49,726 nt of DNA from Paenibacillus sp. 1001270B_150601_E10 (GCF_015558675.1 NZ_JADMOL010000022.1:1-49726), one strand, 5' to 3'. Positions 36,857 through 45,136 are shown, counted from the stretch's first letter. The notes: generated from the sequence alone by a model not told the origin. Numbers and translations: made by a program.

Positions 36857-37641
36857 ACCACATATCCAATAACGTGATGAATCTTGGCACAGAAGATCGT
36901 AACGAGAGTGCTGGTAAAGCAGCGCGGATTCCCGTGCTTGAGATCTTTGGACCTACCGTTCAAGGGGAGGGGGCACTTGTTGGGCAGAAGACGATGTTCG
37001 TTCGGACAGCTGGCTGTGATTATCGCTGCAGCTGGTGCGATTCTGCCTTTACCTGGGATGGAAGCGCGAAGGAGGAAATAGAGCTTCTGCGTGCAGCAGA
37101 TATCATGGAGAAACTGGAGAGCCTTGCATCCGGCCGGTACTCTCATGTTACCATCTCTGGCGGCAATCCCGCTCTGCTTGCCTCATTGGGTGAGCTCGTC
37201 TCCCTATTGAAGCAGAAAGGAATCCGTACGGCCGTCGAAACACAAGGCTCCAAGTGGCAGCCATGGCTTACGCAGATTGATGATGTGACGGTATCGCCTA
37301 AGCCGCCGAGCTCTGGGATGATTACAGACTATCAGAAGCTCGATGAGATGATGGAGCGTTTAGCCGAAGCGGGTACTTCGGTATGCTTGAAGGTCGTTAT
37401 TTTCGATGAAAAGGACCTTGAGTACGCCATTGGCATCCATGAGCGCTATCCTGTTGTTCCCTTTGTGCTTCAGACCGGTAATCCGGATGTCGCTTCTTCC
37501 AATGACGAGGAATTGGTTAGCAGCCTGCTGAGACGCTATGAGTGGCTGATTGACCAAGTGGCGAGCGAGTCAAGGCTGAACGATGCGAAGGTGCTCCCTC
37601 AGCTTCATACCCTTGTATGGGGGAATAAGCGGGGCGTATAA
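36853..37641 (+). CDS. queE: 7-carboxy-7-deazaguanine synthase QueE (radical SAM)
   Basis: QueE rearranges 6-carboxytetrahydropterin to CDG. The 262 residues show IFGPTVQGEGALVGQKTMFVR and the radical-SAM cluster motif CDYRCSWC (Cx3Cx2C). The SGGNPA segment is the SAM-binding glycine motif. I chose ATG 36853, which overlaps the queD stop (ATGA) with GGGAGTGGA upstream; an in-frame GTG at 36841 and ATG at 36877 are alternatives. Confidence 0.96.
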   Translation: MNHISNNVMNLGTEDRNESAGKAARIPVLEIFGPTVQGEGALVGQKTMFVRTAGCDYRCSWCDSAFTWDGSAKEEIELLRAADIMEKLESLASGRYSHVTISGGNPALLASLGELVSLLKQKGIRTAVETQGSKWQPWLTQIDDVTVSPKPPSSGMITDYQKLDEMMERLAEAGTSVCLKVVIFDEKDLEYAIGIHERYPVVPFVLQTGNPDVASSNDEELVSSLLRRYEWLIDQVASESRLNDAKVLPQLHTLVWGNKRGV

Positions 37642-37697
37642 GGCCCGAGCATGCTCAGCATATATGAATACTTTTGAATCTTAAGGAGATGACTACG

Positions 37698-38189
37698 ATG
37701 GCAGGACGTTCACATGAGGAGCTTCCGCTGACCCACTTAGGGCAGCAGACCAGCTACAAATCCACCTATGCGCCGGAGGTGCTGGAATCTTTCCCTAACA
37801 AGCACCCTTATCGCGATTACTTTATCAAATTCAATTGCCCGGAATTTACGAGCCTGTGCCCAATCACCGGCCAGCCGGACTTTGCGACGATGTACATTAG
37901 CTATATTGCAGATGAGAAGTGTGTAGAAAGCAAATCCCTGAAGCTCTACCTGTTCAGCTTCCGCAATCAAGGCGACTTCCATGAGGATTGCGTGAATATT
38001 ATTATGAATGACTTGATTGAACTGCTTGACCCTCGTTATATCGAGGTATGGGGCAAATTTACGCCTCGCGGCGGGATCTCTATTGATCCTTATTGCAATT
38101 ATGGACGCCCAGGGACCGTGTATGAGGATATGGCCCGTCAGCGCCTGATGCAGCATGACCTGTATCCGGAGAAGGTAGACAACCGATAG
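37698..38189 (+). CDS. queF: NADPH-dependent 7-cyano-7-deazaguanine reductase QueF
   Basis: QueF reduces the nitrile of preQ0 to the amine of preQ1, the ligand of the riboswitch upstream. This is the short (type I, YkvM-like) form with 163 residues, the catalytic cysteine in [11 protein letters not shown] and the QueF motif [20 protein letters not shown]. The start is ATG 37698 with AAGGAGATGA upstream. Last gene of the que operon; yabP follows 79 bases later. Confidence 0.97.
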   Translation: MAGRSHEELPLTHLGQQTSYKSTYAPEVLESFPNKHPYRDYFIKFNCPEFTSLCPITGQPDFATMYISYIADEKCVESKSLKLYLFSFRNQGDFHEDCVNIIMNDLIELLDPRYIEVWGKFTPRGGISIDPYCNYGRPGTVYEDMARQRLMQHDLYPEKVDNR

Positions 38190-38225
38190 AGGCAAAATAA
38201 CTTCATCTGCAAGTTCTATTCTAGC

Positions 38226-38261
38226 ACCTCTCCTTCATATCTATTGGTGAGAAGGAGGGGT
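38226..38261 (+). promoter_or_regulatory. Hairpin sequestering the yabP Shine-Dalgarno site
   Basis: ACCTCTCCTTC (38226-38236) can pair with GAAGGAGGGGT (38251-38261) over 11 bp (one G-U pair) around a 14-base loop, covering the whole AAGGAGG ribosome site of yabP. No T run follows, so it is not a terminator. Confidence 0.55.
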
Positions 38262-38268
38262 ACATGCT

Positions 38269-38553
38269 ATGAATGAGATGAATAAGACGCAAAAGCGGCA
38301 GGAAATGAAGATGATGAACCGCAAGGTGCTGGAGATTAGCGGAATCAATAGCGTGGAAAGCTTTGATAGTGAGGAGTTTCTGCTTGAGACCGAATGCGGG
38401 TACCTCACCATTCGCGGACAGAATCTGCATATTAAGAATATGAATCTTGAGCAAGGCATTGTAGCTATTGAAGGCTTGGTCAACTCCCTGACCTATCTAG
38501 ACGGCAATCAGCAGAACAAATCGAAAAGCTTCTTCGGGAAGTTATTCAAGTGA
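38269..38553 (+). CDS. yabP: Sporulation protein YabP
   Basis: The 94-residue protein matches YabP by the core NRKVLEISGINSVESFDSEEFLLETECGYLTIRGQNLHIKNMNLEQGIVAIEG. In B. subtilis it is needed for cortex formation together with YabQ. The start is ATG 38269, 9 bases after AAGGAGG, which lies in a hairpin. It overlaps yabQ by 4 bases. It has no signal peptide or membrane helix. Confidence 0.94.
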   Translation: MNEMNKTQKRQEMKMMNRKVLEISGINSVESFDSEEFLLETECGYLTIRGQNLHIKNMNLEQGIVAIEGLVNSLTYLDGNQQNKSKSFFGKLFK

Positions 38554-39218
38554 GTCATCTAAGCCTATACAGCCAGTGGATGACATTGCTCCTGATGCTG
38601 ATTAGCGGTGTCACCTTAGGCGTTGTCTATGACAGTTACCGTGTCGTCGCTCATCAGCTTCGCTTTCCAAGGTGGAGTCTGCCGTTGTTTGATGTCGTCT
38701 ATTGGCTCGCCGCGACATGGTTCGTGTTCCAAATGCTTGTCAAAGGTAATCAGGGAGAGCTTCGATTCTATATCTTCTTAGGCCTTGCTGTAGGCGCTTA
38801 TGCTTATTATTTGCTGCTTAGCAAAGCGACGGTAAGCGTGGCGACATGGATGGTACAAGCTGCAAAAGCCGTCGTAAGATTCCTTCTTCGCACGCTATAT
38901 GTCGTTATCATCGTTCCAATTAAGACTTTGGCACTGTTTTTGCTTGCTATAGGCCGTTTTGTGCTGCGTGTCGCTATGTTCCTAGGTAAACTTGTGCTAA
39001 AATGTATTCAGCCGCTATGGTGGCTCATACGCTGGCTTTTTGCACCTCTTGTGATGCCGTTGTGGAATCGCTTCGGAATGACCGAGCGCCTCTTAAAAGG
39101 TTGGACAGGTCTGAAACGTTGTGTCCAAGCTGTTTCAGATGGATCGAAGCGGGTAATGAAGTGGTGGCGAGACATCCTACAGCGAATTTGGAAATGGCTT
39201 CGTCATTCGAACAAGTAA
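38550..39218 (+). CDS. yabQ: Spore cortex biosynthesis protein YabQ
   Basis: The 222-residue integral membrane protein has hydrophobic segments near residues 8-30, 42-62, 72-94 and 110-150, and a basic C-terminus. In B. subtilis YabQ is a mother-cell protein in the outer forespore membrane, required for cortex. It starts with GTG 38550, overlapping the yabP stop (GTGA). The gene is followed 12 bases later by divIC. Confidence 0.9.
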   Translation: MSHLSLYSQWMTLLLMLISGVTLGVVYDSYRVVAHQLRFPRWSLPLFDVVYWLAATWFVFQMLVKGNQGELRFYIFLGLAVGAYAYYLLLSKATVSVATWMVQAAKAVVRFLLRTLYVVIIVPIKTLALFLLAIGRFVLRVAMFLGKLVLKCIQPLWWLIRWLFAPLVMPLWNRFGMTERLLKGWTGLKRCVQAVSDGSKRVMKWWRDILQRIWKWLRHSNK

Positions 39219-39230
39219 GGAGGTTAATGC

Positions 39231-39602
39231 ATGTCTAGATCGAGACCCGAAGCACAATGGAGAACACAGCGTCAAGCAGAACTGCTGTCATCTTCGAATG
39301 AGAAGCAGCAGGCTTCTTCCGTTAAAAAAAGCACAAAACGGCGGATACAGCTGTGGCTTGCTTTTGTTGTTGTTTTTAGCGGCTGGGGGGTCTATACATA
39401 CGTTAACCAGATGCTTAAGATGCAGGAGCTAAAGCAGGAGTACTCTGCTCAGGAGCAGGCTCATTCTGAAGCCTTGCAGGAGCGTGATGAGCTTCAGACC
39501 AAAGTGAACAAGCTCAATACGGAAGAATATATCCTTGATATTGCAAGAAGCAAAGGAATGCTGCGACCGGATGAAATTCTCATTCGCAAACAAGATGAAT
39601 AG
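39231..39602 (+). CDS. divIC: Cell division protein DivIC
   Basis: DivIC is an FtsB-like divisome subunit acting with FtsL and DivIB. The 123 residues comprise a basic cytoplasmic N-terminus (about 1-38), a single membrane helix (about 40-58; LWLAFVVVFSGWGVYTYV) and a coiled coil (about 60-105), ending in EEYILDIARSKGMLRPDEI, the family's C-terminal signature. The start is ATG 39231 with AAGGAGG upstream. Confidence 0.95.
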   Translation: MSRSRPEAQWRTQRQAELLSSSNEKQQASSVKKSTKRRIQLWLAFVVVFSGWGVYTYVNQMLKMQELKQEYSAQEQAHSEALQERDELQTKVNKLNTEEYILDIARSKGMLRPDEILIRKQDE

Positions 39603-39626
39603 GCTAAAAAACGGGACAGCCGTCAG

Positions 39627-39656
39627 TTGACCAAAGCTCTCCTGCTACAGTATAAT
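39627..39656 (+). promoter_or_regulatory. Sigma-A promoter of yabR
   Basis: TTGACC (39627-39632), an 18-base spacer and TATAAT (39651-39656) lie about 125 bases before the yabR start, giving a long structured leader. Confidence 0.75.
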
Positions 39657-39688
39657 CACGACATAAGCTGTGTATCGATCTGAATAAT

Positions 39689-39761
39689 GCCGTCGTTTTC
39701 TTTTACAAGAGGACTACGGCGATTTTGCAATTGTTCAGCGCCTTACGCCGTTTAACTTTTT
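39689..39761 (+). promoter_or_regulatory. yabR leader with two mutually exclusive hairpins
   Basis: ACGGC(G) at 39716-39721 can pair either with GCCGT (39689-39693) or with CGCCGT (39746-39751). The second fold is followed by TTAACTTTTT, then the Shine-Dalgarno AAGGGAGG. The helices are short (5-6 bp), so attenuation is only a possibility. Confidence 0.35.
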
Positions 39762-39782
39762 AAGGGAGGAACGTTTTATTTT

Positions 39783-40253
39783 ATGACAATTGAAGTGGGC
39801 ACCAAGTTAGAAGGCAAAGTGACAGGTATTACGCATTTTGGAGCGTTTGTGGATCTGTCGGGAGGTGTCACGGGACTCGTTCACATCTCTGAGATTGCCG
39901 ATAACTACGTCAAGGACGTCAATGATCATCTAAAAATTGACGACGTCGTCACCGTCAAAGTTATTAACGTGGACAAAGACGGGAAGATCGGCTTGTCTAT
40001 TAAGCAAGCTGTTGATAAGCCTGCATCCGAGCAAAGACCGCCACGTGGGCCTCGTCCAGATCGACCAAGTGGCAGAGATGGAGGCAAACCGGGATTTGGA
40101 AATCGAGATCGTGGAGGACGTAAATCATCGTATAACGCCCCTTCTTTTGAGGATAAAATGTCACGTTTCCTTAAAGACAGTGAAGAGCGCATCTCCTCGT
40201 TAAGAAAGAACACGGAAGGCAAGCGCGGCGGCCGCGGCGCACGTCGGATGTAA
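39783..40253 (+). CDS. yabR: S1 RNA-binding protein YabR with Arg/Gly-rich tail
   Basis: The 156-residue protein has an N-terminal S1 domain (about residues 4-75: GTKLEGKVTGITHFGAFVDLSGGVTGLVHISEI) followed by a low-complexity Arg/Gly/Pro-rich segment (about 82-120, with RGP, RDGG and RGG runs) and a basic C-terminus (GGRGARR). It probably binds RNA or the ribosome; related proteins include the polynucleotide phosphorylase C-terminus and B. subtilis YugI. The start is ATG 39783 with AAGGGAGG upstream. It has its own promoter and terminator. Confidence 0.92.
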   Translation: MTIEVGTKLEGKVTGITHFGAFVDLSGGVTGLVHISEIADNYVKDVNDHLKIDDVVTVKVINVDKDGKIGLSIKQAVDKPASEQRPPRGPRPDRPSGRDGGKPGFGNRDRGGRKSSYNAPSFEDKMSRFLKDSEERISSLRKNTEGKRGGRGARRM

Positions 40254-40291
40254 TCACCATCTAATCGCTCTTGCTTGATGTAGGTATGAAT

Positions 40292-40332
40292 AAGCTGCAC
40301 AACGGTTCAAGCCGTTGGTGCAGCTTTTTTGC
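40292..40332 (+). terminator. yabR terminator
   Basis: AAGCTGCAC / GTGCAGCTT with an inner AACGG/CCGTT helix, followed by TTTT. Confidence 0.92.
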
Positions 40333-40671
40333 TATTTCCGGCTATATCCCGAGCAACCTGTCCAGAAAGACCAGCATTCGTCAGCACAGCCGAAACCAGT
40401 AGTTCATGAATTGACAAACGTCAATGGTTCTCGGTCCATGCCTTCTATTTTTGTCGTCGCGAAAGAAAGTTGCGACAACATCCCCCTAATAATCGTATCC
40501 TTCAAGGGTTTTTGAAGACGATTAGCGTTTATTGACCTTCGAAATTGTGACAAAGCTTCCTGATAAGAAGTGGAAAGCAACTATGTTTGTCCCTTGCCAG
40601 TAGCCGATTCGCCCCTCTCCTGACATAACCTCAATACCTGTCGGAAAGTTTTTTTACAGACTAACGATATT
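40331..40671. other. Intergenic region between yabR and spoIIE
   Basis: No gene is supported here. Around 40450-40480 there is a TTGTCGT/GCGACAA hairpin, and further on several TGACAAA and TGTCGG motifs that resemble Spo0A sites, leading into the spoIIE promoter. Confidence 0.5.
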
Positions 40672-40704
40672 CTGACAAACCTTTCCTATTCGTGCTCCTA
40701 TAAT
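40639..40704 (+). promoter_or_regulatory. Spo0A-type sigma-A promoter of spoIIE (21-bp spacer)
   Basis: CTGACA (40672-40677) and a perfect TATAAT (40699-40704) are separated by exactly 21 bases, the unusual spacing of the B. subtilis spoIIE promoter, which sigma-A RNA polymerase uses only with Spo0A~P. A Spo0A-like box TGTCGGAAA lies at 40639-40647, and TGACAAA overlaps the -35. Confidence 0.75.
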
Positions 40705-40743
40705 AAGAGGCACAAGAAACTGAGAATAGGTGGTGCTTGGTCA

Positions 40744-43233
40744 ATGAGCAAGGTAATTCCGTTTCCGAAACAAATGTGGAATGAAGATAAGGAGGAACGT
40801 GGAATGGACAAAGGGGCTAAGAAATGGAGATACGAACGCTTTAAGCAGTTGATCGGAACGCGTAAGTGGACCATTTTGTTCATGTGCGTAGGCTTCTTAT
40901 TGGGACGAGCCGTCATTCTGCAGGACTTGTTCCCGTTCGCCTCCGCATTCTTTGCGGTCATGTACTTCACAAGACGGGACCTCGCGGTTTGGATTGGAAC
41001 TTCGCTCTTGGCAGGCAGCTTATTTGCAGCAGAGCCTACAACCTTAATGATTGCGATGCAGCTTCTCATCATTATTCTGATGCATCGGGGACTTCAAGCT
41101 TATGAGAAGAGCGAGATTAACTTCGCTCCCTTTATGGTCTTCTTTGCGAATCTAGCTGTTCATCTATTTACTACTTTTATGAGCAGCAATCTTGGTTGGT
41201 ATCCGATCCTAATGGACGTAACAGATGCAGTTCTTGGCCTAGTGCTGACATTAGTCTTTGTACAAGCATTGCCGGTTCTTACTCTTCATAAACGCAACTA
41301 TACGCTCAAATCAGAGGAGCTTGTCTGCTTGTTCATCTTGCTCGCATGCATGATGACAGGAGCAGTGGGGTGGATGGTTCAAGGCATGCAAGTGGATCAT
41401 GTGCTGTCGCGCTACATGGTGATGCTCTTTGCCATTGTAGGCGGAGCTCCGCTTGGGGCCGCCGTTGGGGTCATTCTTGGCCTTATCCTGAGCCTTGCTG
41501 AGCCCCATTCCATGCTTCAGCTAAGCCTCCTTGCCTTCGCAGGGCTGCTTGCAGGACTGATGAAGGAAGGCAAGCGATGGGCTGTTGCCTTTGGCATGCT
41601 GCTTGGTACAGCGATTCTATCGGTCTACTTGGGGCCCGTTGAGCAGGTGCTGGCATCCACATGGGAAACCATCGCAGCCGCCGTGTTATTTATACTGACG
41701 CCGCGGGTCATTATGGACACGCTAGCCAAATATATTCCGGGCACGAACGAACATGTGAAGTCACAACATGATTATGCGAGAAGAGTTCGAGATATGACTG
41801 CCGACCGCGTCAAGCAGTTCTCGGAGCTGTTCCGTCAGCTGTCTGCAAGCTTCGGACAGATGGCGGGAGCGGGCGAGCTAAGGCGAAAGGAGGAAGACTA
41901 CAACGGAATCATTGGAGCCGTATGCGAGAAGACATGCGGCAGCTGCGCCAAGCAGCATGCGTGCTGGAGCAGCCGTTATTTGCAAACGGTCACTTGGATG
42001 AATGAAATGATGGAGGCTGTGGAGGAGCATCCTGATTTTAAGGAAAAGCAAATTTCAAAGAAATGGAAGGATTCCTGCACTAAGACGCCGCAGGTGCTTG
42101 CGGCCATGAAGGAACAGCTGGATCGATATCATCAGGATTTGAATTGGCGCAAGCAAATCTATGACAGCCGCACCTTTGTTTCCGAGCAGCTTGCCGGTGT
42201 TTCAAAGGTTATGGATGATCTTGTGAAAGAAATTAATCGGGAAGGGAGACAAATGTTCCTGCAAGAGGAGCAAATTCGCCAAGCGATCGAGGAGCTTGGA
42301 CTATCTGTTAATCGAGTTGAGGTGATTTCACTAGAGAAAGGACATGTGGAAATTGAACTCGTGCACTCCTTTACCGAAGGATATGACGAATGCCGTAAGC
42401 TTATTGCCCCATTACTGTCGGATATCTTAGGCGAGCAAATATCGGTCAGAGAGGAGAACCGGTCGGAGGAGCACGGTGGACAAGGCATGGTTACGTTTGT
42501 ATCGGCAAAGTCTTTCGAGGTGCAAGTCGGAATGGCGTGGGCCGCCAAAGGAGGAGATGTCCTATCGGGGGACAGTTATCATGCACAGGAGCTTGCAGGG
42601 GGAAAGTATGCCATTGCTTTAAGCGATGGGATGGGAAACGGAGAAAGAGCCAGTATGGAAAGCCGAACGGCGCTTACACTGCTTTCGCAGCTCCTTCAAT
42701 CTGGGATGGATGAGAAGCTCGCTATACAATCGGTGAACTCTCTCCTGATGGTGCGGTCGCCTGATGAAGTATACGCGACAGTTGACCTGGCGATTGTAGA
42801 TCTGTATACCGCCAAGACGACCATGATGAAGAGCGGATCGACGCCAAGTTTTATAAAAAGCGGCAGGGAGGTGCGGCCTATTGCGGTAGGTAATTTACCG
42901 CTCGGCATTATTCAAGACATTGATGTGGAATCCATTCATATGAATATGAAGCCTGGAGACCTGCTTATTATGATGACAGATGGTGTATATGACGCGCCAG
43001 GTCCAGCCGTTAATAAAGATCTATGGCTGAAGCGTCTAATTGGGGAGTTAGACACGGATGATCCGCAGGAGATTGCCGATCTTCTGCTGGATACGGTCAT
43101 ACGACAGGCACAGGGGAGAATTGAGGATGATATGTCTGTCATTGTGACCCGTTTGGATCGTCATATGCCGGAATGGTCTACGCTGAACTGGGCATCAAGG
43201 GAGCATGCGGAGCGTCCACTGACCGTAAGCTGA
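40744..43233 (+). CDS. spoIIE: Stage II sporulation protein E (PP2C phosphatase)
   Basis: SpoIIE dephosphorylates SpoIIAA, releasing sigma-F in the forespore, and acts at the polar septum with FtsZ. The 829 residues comprise a multi-pass membrane region (about 45-330, roughly ten helices), a central regulatory region (with CEKTCGSCAKQHACW cysteines near 390-410) and a C-terminal PP2C domain with GDVLSGDSYH, LSDGMGNGERA and MMTDGVYDAPG supplying metal-binding aspartates. ATG 40744 aligns with the B. subtilis start (GFLLGRA is at residue 50 in both). ATG 40804 has a better AAGGAGG but would lose 20 residues. Confidence 0.96.
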   Translation: MSKVIPFPKQMWNEDKEERGMDKGAKKWRYERFKQLIGTRKWTILFMCVGFLLGRAVILQDLFPFASAFFAVMYFTRRDLAVWIGTSLLAGSLFAAEPTTLMIAMQLLIIILMHRGLQAYEKSEINFAPFMVFFANLAVHLFTTFMSSNLGWYPILMDVTDAVLGLVLTLVFVQALPVLTLHKRNYTLKSEELVCLFILLACMMTGAVGWMVQGMQVDHVLSRYMVMLFAIVGGAPLGAAVGVILGLILSLAEPHSMLQLSLLAFAGLLAGLMKEGKRWAVAFGMLLGTAILSVYLGPVEQVLASTWETIAAAVLFILTPRVIMDTLAKYIPGTNEHVKSQHDYARRVRDMTADRVKQFSELFRQLSASFGQMAGAGELRRKEEDYNGIIGAVCEKTCGSCAKQHACWSSRYLQTVTWMNEMMEAVEEHPDFKEKQISKKWKDSCTKTPQVLAAMKEQLDRYHQDLNWRKQIYDSRTFVSEQLAGVSKVMDDLVKEINREGRQMFLQEEQIRQAIEELGLSVNRVEVISLEKGHVEIELVHSFTEGYDECRKLIAPLLSDILGEQISVREENRSEEHGGQGMVTFVSAKSFEVQVGMAWAAKGGDVLSGDSYHAQELAGGKYAIALSDGMGNGERASMESRTALTLLSQLLQSGMDEKLAIQSVNSLLMVRSPDEVYATVDLAIVDLYTAKTTMMKSGSTPSFIKSGREVRPIAVGNLPLGIIQDIDVESIHMNMKPGDLLIMMTDGVYDAPGPAVNKDLWLKRLIGELDTDDPQEIADLLLDTVIRQAQGRIEDDMSVIVTRLDRHMPEWSTLNWASREHAERPLTVS

Positions 43234-43255
43234 ATTCGCAGGAGTCTATCGATTA

Positions 43256-43314
43256 AACCCTCTCAAATCAGGGAATGCTAGAACTAGATTCTAGGTTCAT
43301 GATGAAGGAGGGTT
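43256..43314 (+). promoter_or_regulatory. Stem pairing the yabS Shine-Dalgarno site
   Basis: AACCCTCT (43256-43263) pairs with GGAGGGTT (43307-43314), an 8-bp stem (one G-U) over a 43-base loop that contains its own GAAC/GTTC hairpin. The 3' arm holds the yabS ribosome site and is followed by CTTTTT, so it could act as a weak spoIIE terminator or as a translational switch. Confidence 0.45.
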
Positions 43315-43320
43315 CTTTTT

Positions 43321-44115
43321 ATGTTAAAGCAAATCTTACTTATTACGGATGGATGCTCCAATGTGGGGATTCAACCGGCAGCAGCTGCTGCGGAGGCGTA
43401 CGCCGCGGGAATCATGGTCAATGTTGTAGGCATTATAGACGAAGGCACGATAGGACAGTATGGACAGGCCGAGATCGAGGATATTGCGAGAATGGGAGGC
43501 GGAATGAGCCGAATCGTCAACGCAAGGGAGCTGTCCTACACGATTCAGATGATGACCAGGAAGACGGTCATGGACACGATTCACCTAGCAGTGAATCGAG
43601 AGTTAAAGCATATTTTACAGCAAGAGTTGGAGGAGGATGCTTCACGTTCAAATGAATACTCCTTAGCAGACCTACCGCCTGCAAAACGTGGAGAAGTTGT
43701 ACAGGTGATGGATCAGATGAGCGAGGAGATGGATCTTCGGGTAGCTCTGCTCATTGATGCTTCTGCAAGCATGAAGCCCAAGCTTGCAGCGGTGGAGGAG
43801 GCCATCCGCGATCTTATGCTTAGTCTAAAAGCAAGAAGGGGAGGAAGTGAATTATCGGTATTTCACTTCCCAGGCTCCCATGAAGGAGAGCCGGCCGTGC
43901 TTGATATGGACTGGGCAACCGATATGGATCGTGTGAAGAAGCTGTTCCATCGCATGCAAATGCGTGGAACAACTCCTACGGGACCAGCTTTGCTTCACGT
44001 GGTAGACTATTATCAGTATAATAGTAGGAATGATTTGGAGAAATTGAGCGAGGATTCCTCGATAGCATATAAAGAAACGGGAACAGGCGGGGTGTGGAGT
44101 GACTACATCGTATAA
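43321..44115 (+). CDS. yabS: YabS, von Willebrand factor A domain protein
   Basis: The 264-residue protein has a full VWA module with the metal-ion motif DASAS (about residue 144) and TTPTGPAL, preceded by an N-terminal half-module (ILLITDGCSNVG) that resembles the second half of a VWA fold. This layout matches B. subtilis YabS. The function is unknown; in B. subtilis the neighbouring kinase yabT is expressed in sporulation. The start is ATG 43321, 9 bases after GAAGGAGGG, and its 3' end overlaps yabT by 17 bases. Confidence 0.88.
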   Translation: MLKQILLITDGCSNVGIQPAAAAAEAYAAGIMVNVVGIIDEGTIGQYGQAEIEDIARMGGGMSRIVNARELSYTIQMMTRKTVMDTIHLAVNRELKHILQQELEEDASRSNEYSLADLPPAKRGEVVQVMDQMSEEMDLRVALLIDASASMKPKLAAVEEAIRDLMLSLKARRGGSELSVFHFPGSHEGEPAVLDMDWATDMDRVKKLFHRMQMRGTTPTGPALLHVVDYYQYNSRNDLEKLSEDSSIAYKETGTGGVWSDYIV

Positions 44116-45136
44116 GCGGCCTCCAAGCCGCAAGCAGGACAAGAAGAGACGATCGGTCGGGCTGATGCCAGGAGATCGTGTGATTGGAAAATGGAATAGC
44201 CACATTTACCGAATTGTTCGCTTGCTGGGTCAGGGCGCTAACGGTGTTGTATTTCTGGTGCATCAGGAGAGAGGTTCTGCTCCGAGACTTGGCAAGCATC
44301 AGGAGGCCTATGCGCTAAAGATCGGATACGAGACACTTGAGCTCCAATCCGAGATTAACGCGTTGCAGGCGCTTGAGGCGTTAAAGCCTGCCAAGGATGC
44401 AGGGAGGCCTGTCAGTATAAGCAGCCGCTATCTAATTGAGGCAGATGATGCGGACATCGAAGGTAAACAGCTACCTTTCTATGTCATGAAGTACTTGCCG
44501 GGCAAGACACTATCCAAGTTTATTCTGAAGAACGGCAATGATTGGATGGGGATTATCGGGGAGAAGCTGCTGCAGCGGCTTCTTCACTTGCACCAACATC
44601 ATGTTGTCTTTGGTGACTTGAAGCCTGATAATGTTATGATTGGCACATATGGCGAGGTAAACTTGATTGACTATGGCGGTTTGACGAAGGAAGGGGACAG
44701 TATTCGTCAATTTACCGAATGGTATGACCGCGGATATTGGAATGCGGGAACACGAAAAGCCGACTACTGCTATGATTTATTCGCTTATGCAGTTATGGTT
44801 ATTCATCTATTAAGCAAAGGATTGTTGCATAAAAAAGTAGCAAGCACGCTCCCGCAGCTTCGGGAGCCTGGGCATCTGTTAAAGGTAGCGGCAGAATGCA
44901 AGGCATTAAATCCGTATCAGCCATGGCTTCGCCGGGCGATCTATCAGAACTTCAGCTCCACAGAAGAAGCACTTAAAGAATGGAAGCAGCTAAGCAGCCG
45001 AATCGTTCGAACGGGCGCTTCTCCTTCCAGACCTACCCCGCGCTGGCTTCGTTGGTCCTTCATTGCATCCGCGTTATTGCTAATCATAAGTCTCATCTAT
45101 ATGTTCTTTGGTTCAAATGTTGAATTAGGTATATGA
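44099..45136 (+). CDS. yabT: Membrane-anchored Ser/Thr protein kinase YabT
   Basis: The 345-residue Hanks-type kinase has a glycine loop GQGANGVVF (about 44-52), the ATP lysine in YALKIGYE, a catalytic loop FGDLKPDNVM in place of HRDxKxxN, and DYGG in place of DFG. A C-terminal membrane helix (about 320-340) anchors it. B. subtilis YabT binds DNA and phosphorylates RecA during spore development. It starts with GTG 44099, inside the end of yabS. The HRD arginine is replaced by Gly, so it is a non-RD kinase. Confidence 0.92.
   Translation: MTTSYKRPPSRKQDKKRRSVGLMPGDRVIGKWNSHIYRIVRLLGQGANGVVFLVHQERGSAPRLGKHQEAYALKIGYETLELQSEINALQALEALKPAKDAGRPVSISSRYLIEADDADIEGKQLPFYVMKYLPGKTLSKFILKNGNDWMGIIGEKLLQRLLHLHQHHVVFGDLKPDNVMIGTYGEVNLIDYGGLTKEGDSIRQFTEWYDRGYWNAGTRKADYCYDLFAYAVMVIHLLSKGLLHKKVASTLPQLREPGHLLKVAAECKALNPYQPWLRRAIYQNFSSTEEALKEWKQLSSRIVRTGASPSRPTPRWLRWSFIASALLLIISLIYMFFGSNVELGI

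Noticed and set aside
40315-40515. Small forward open frame of 66 codons after yabR
   Set aside because: It starts inside the yabR terminator and has no ribosome site.
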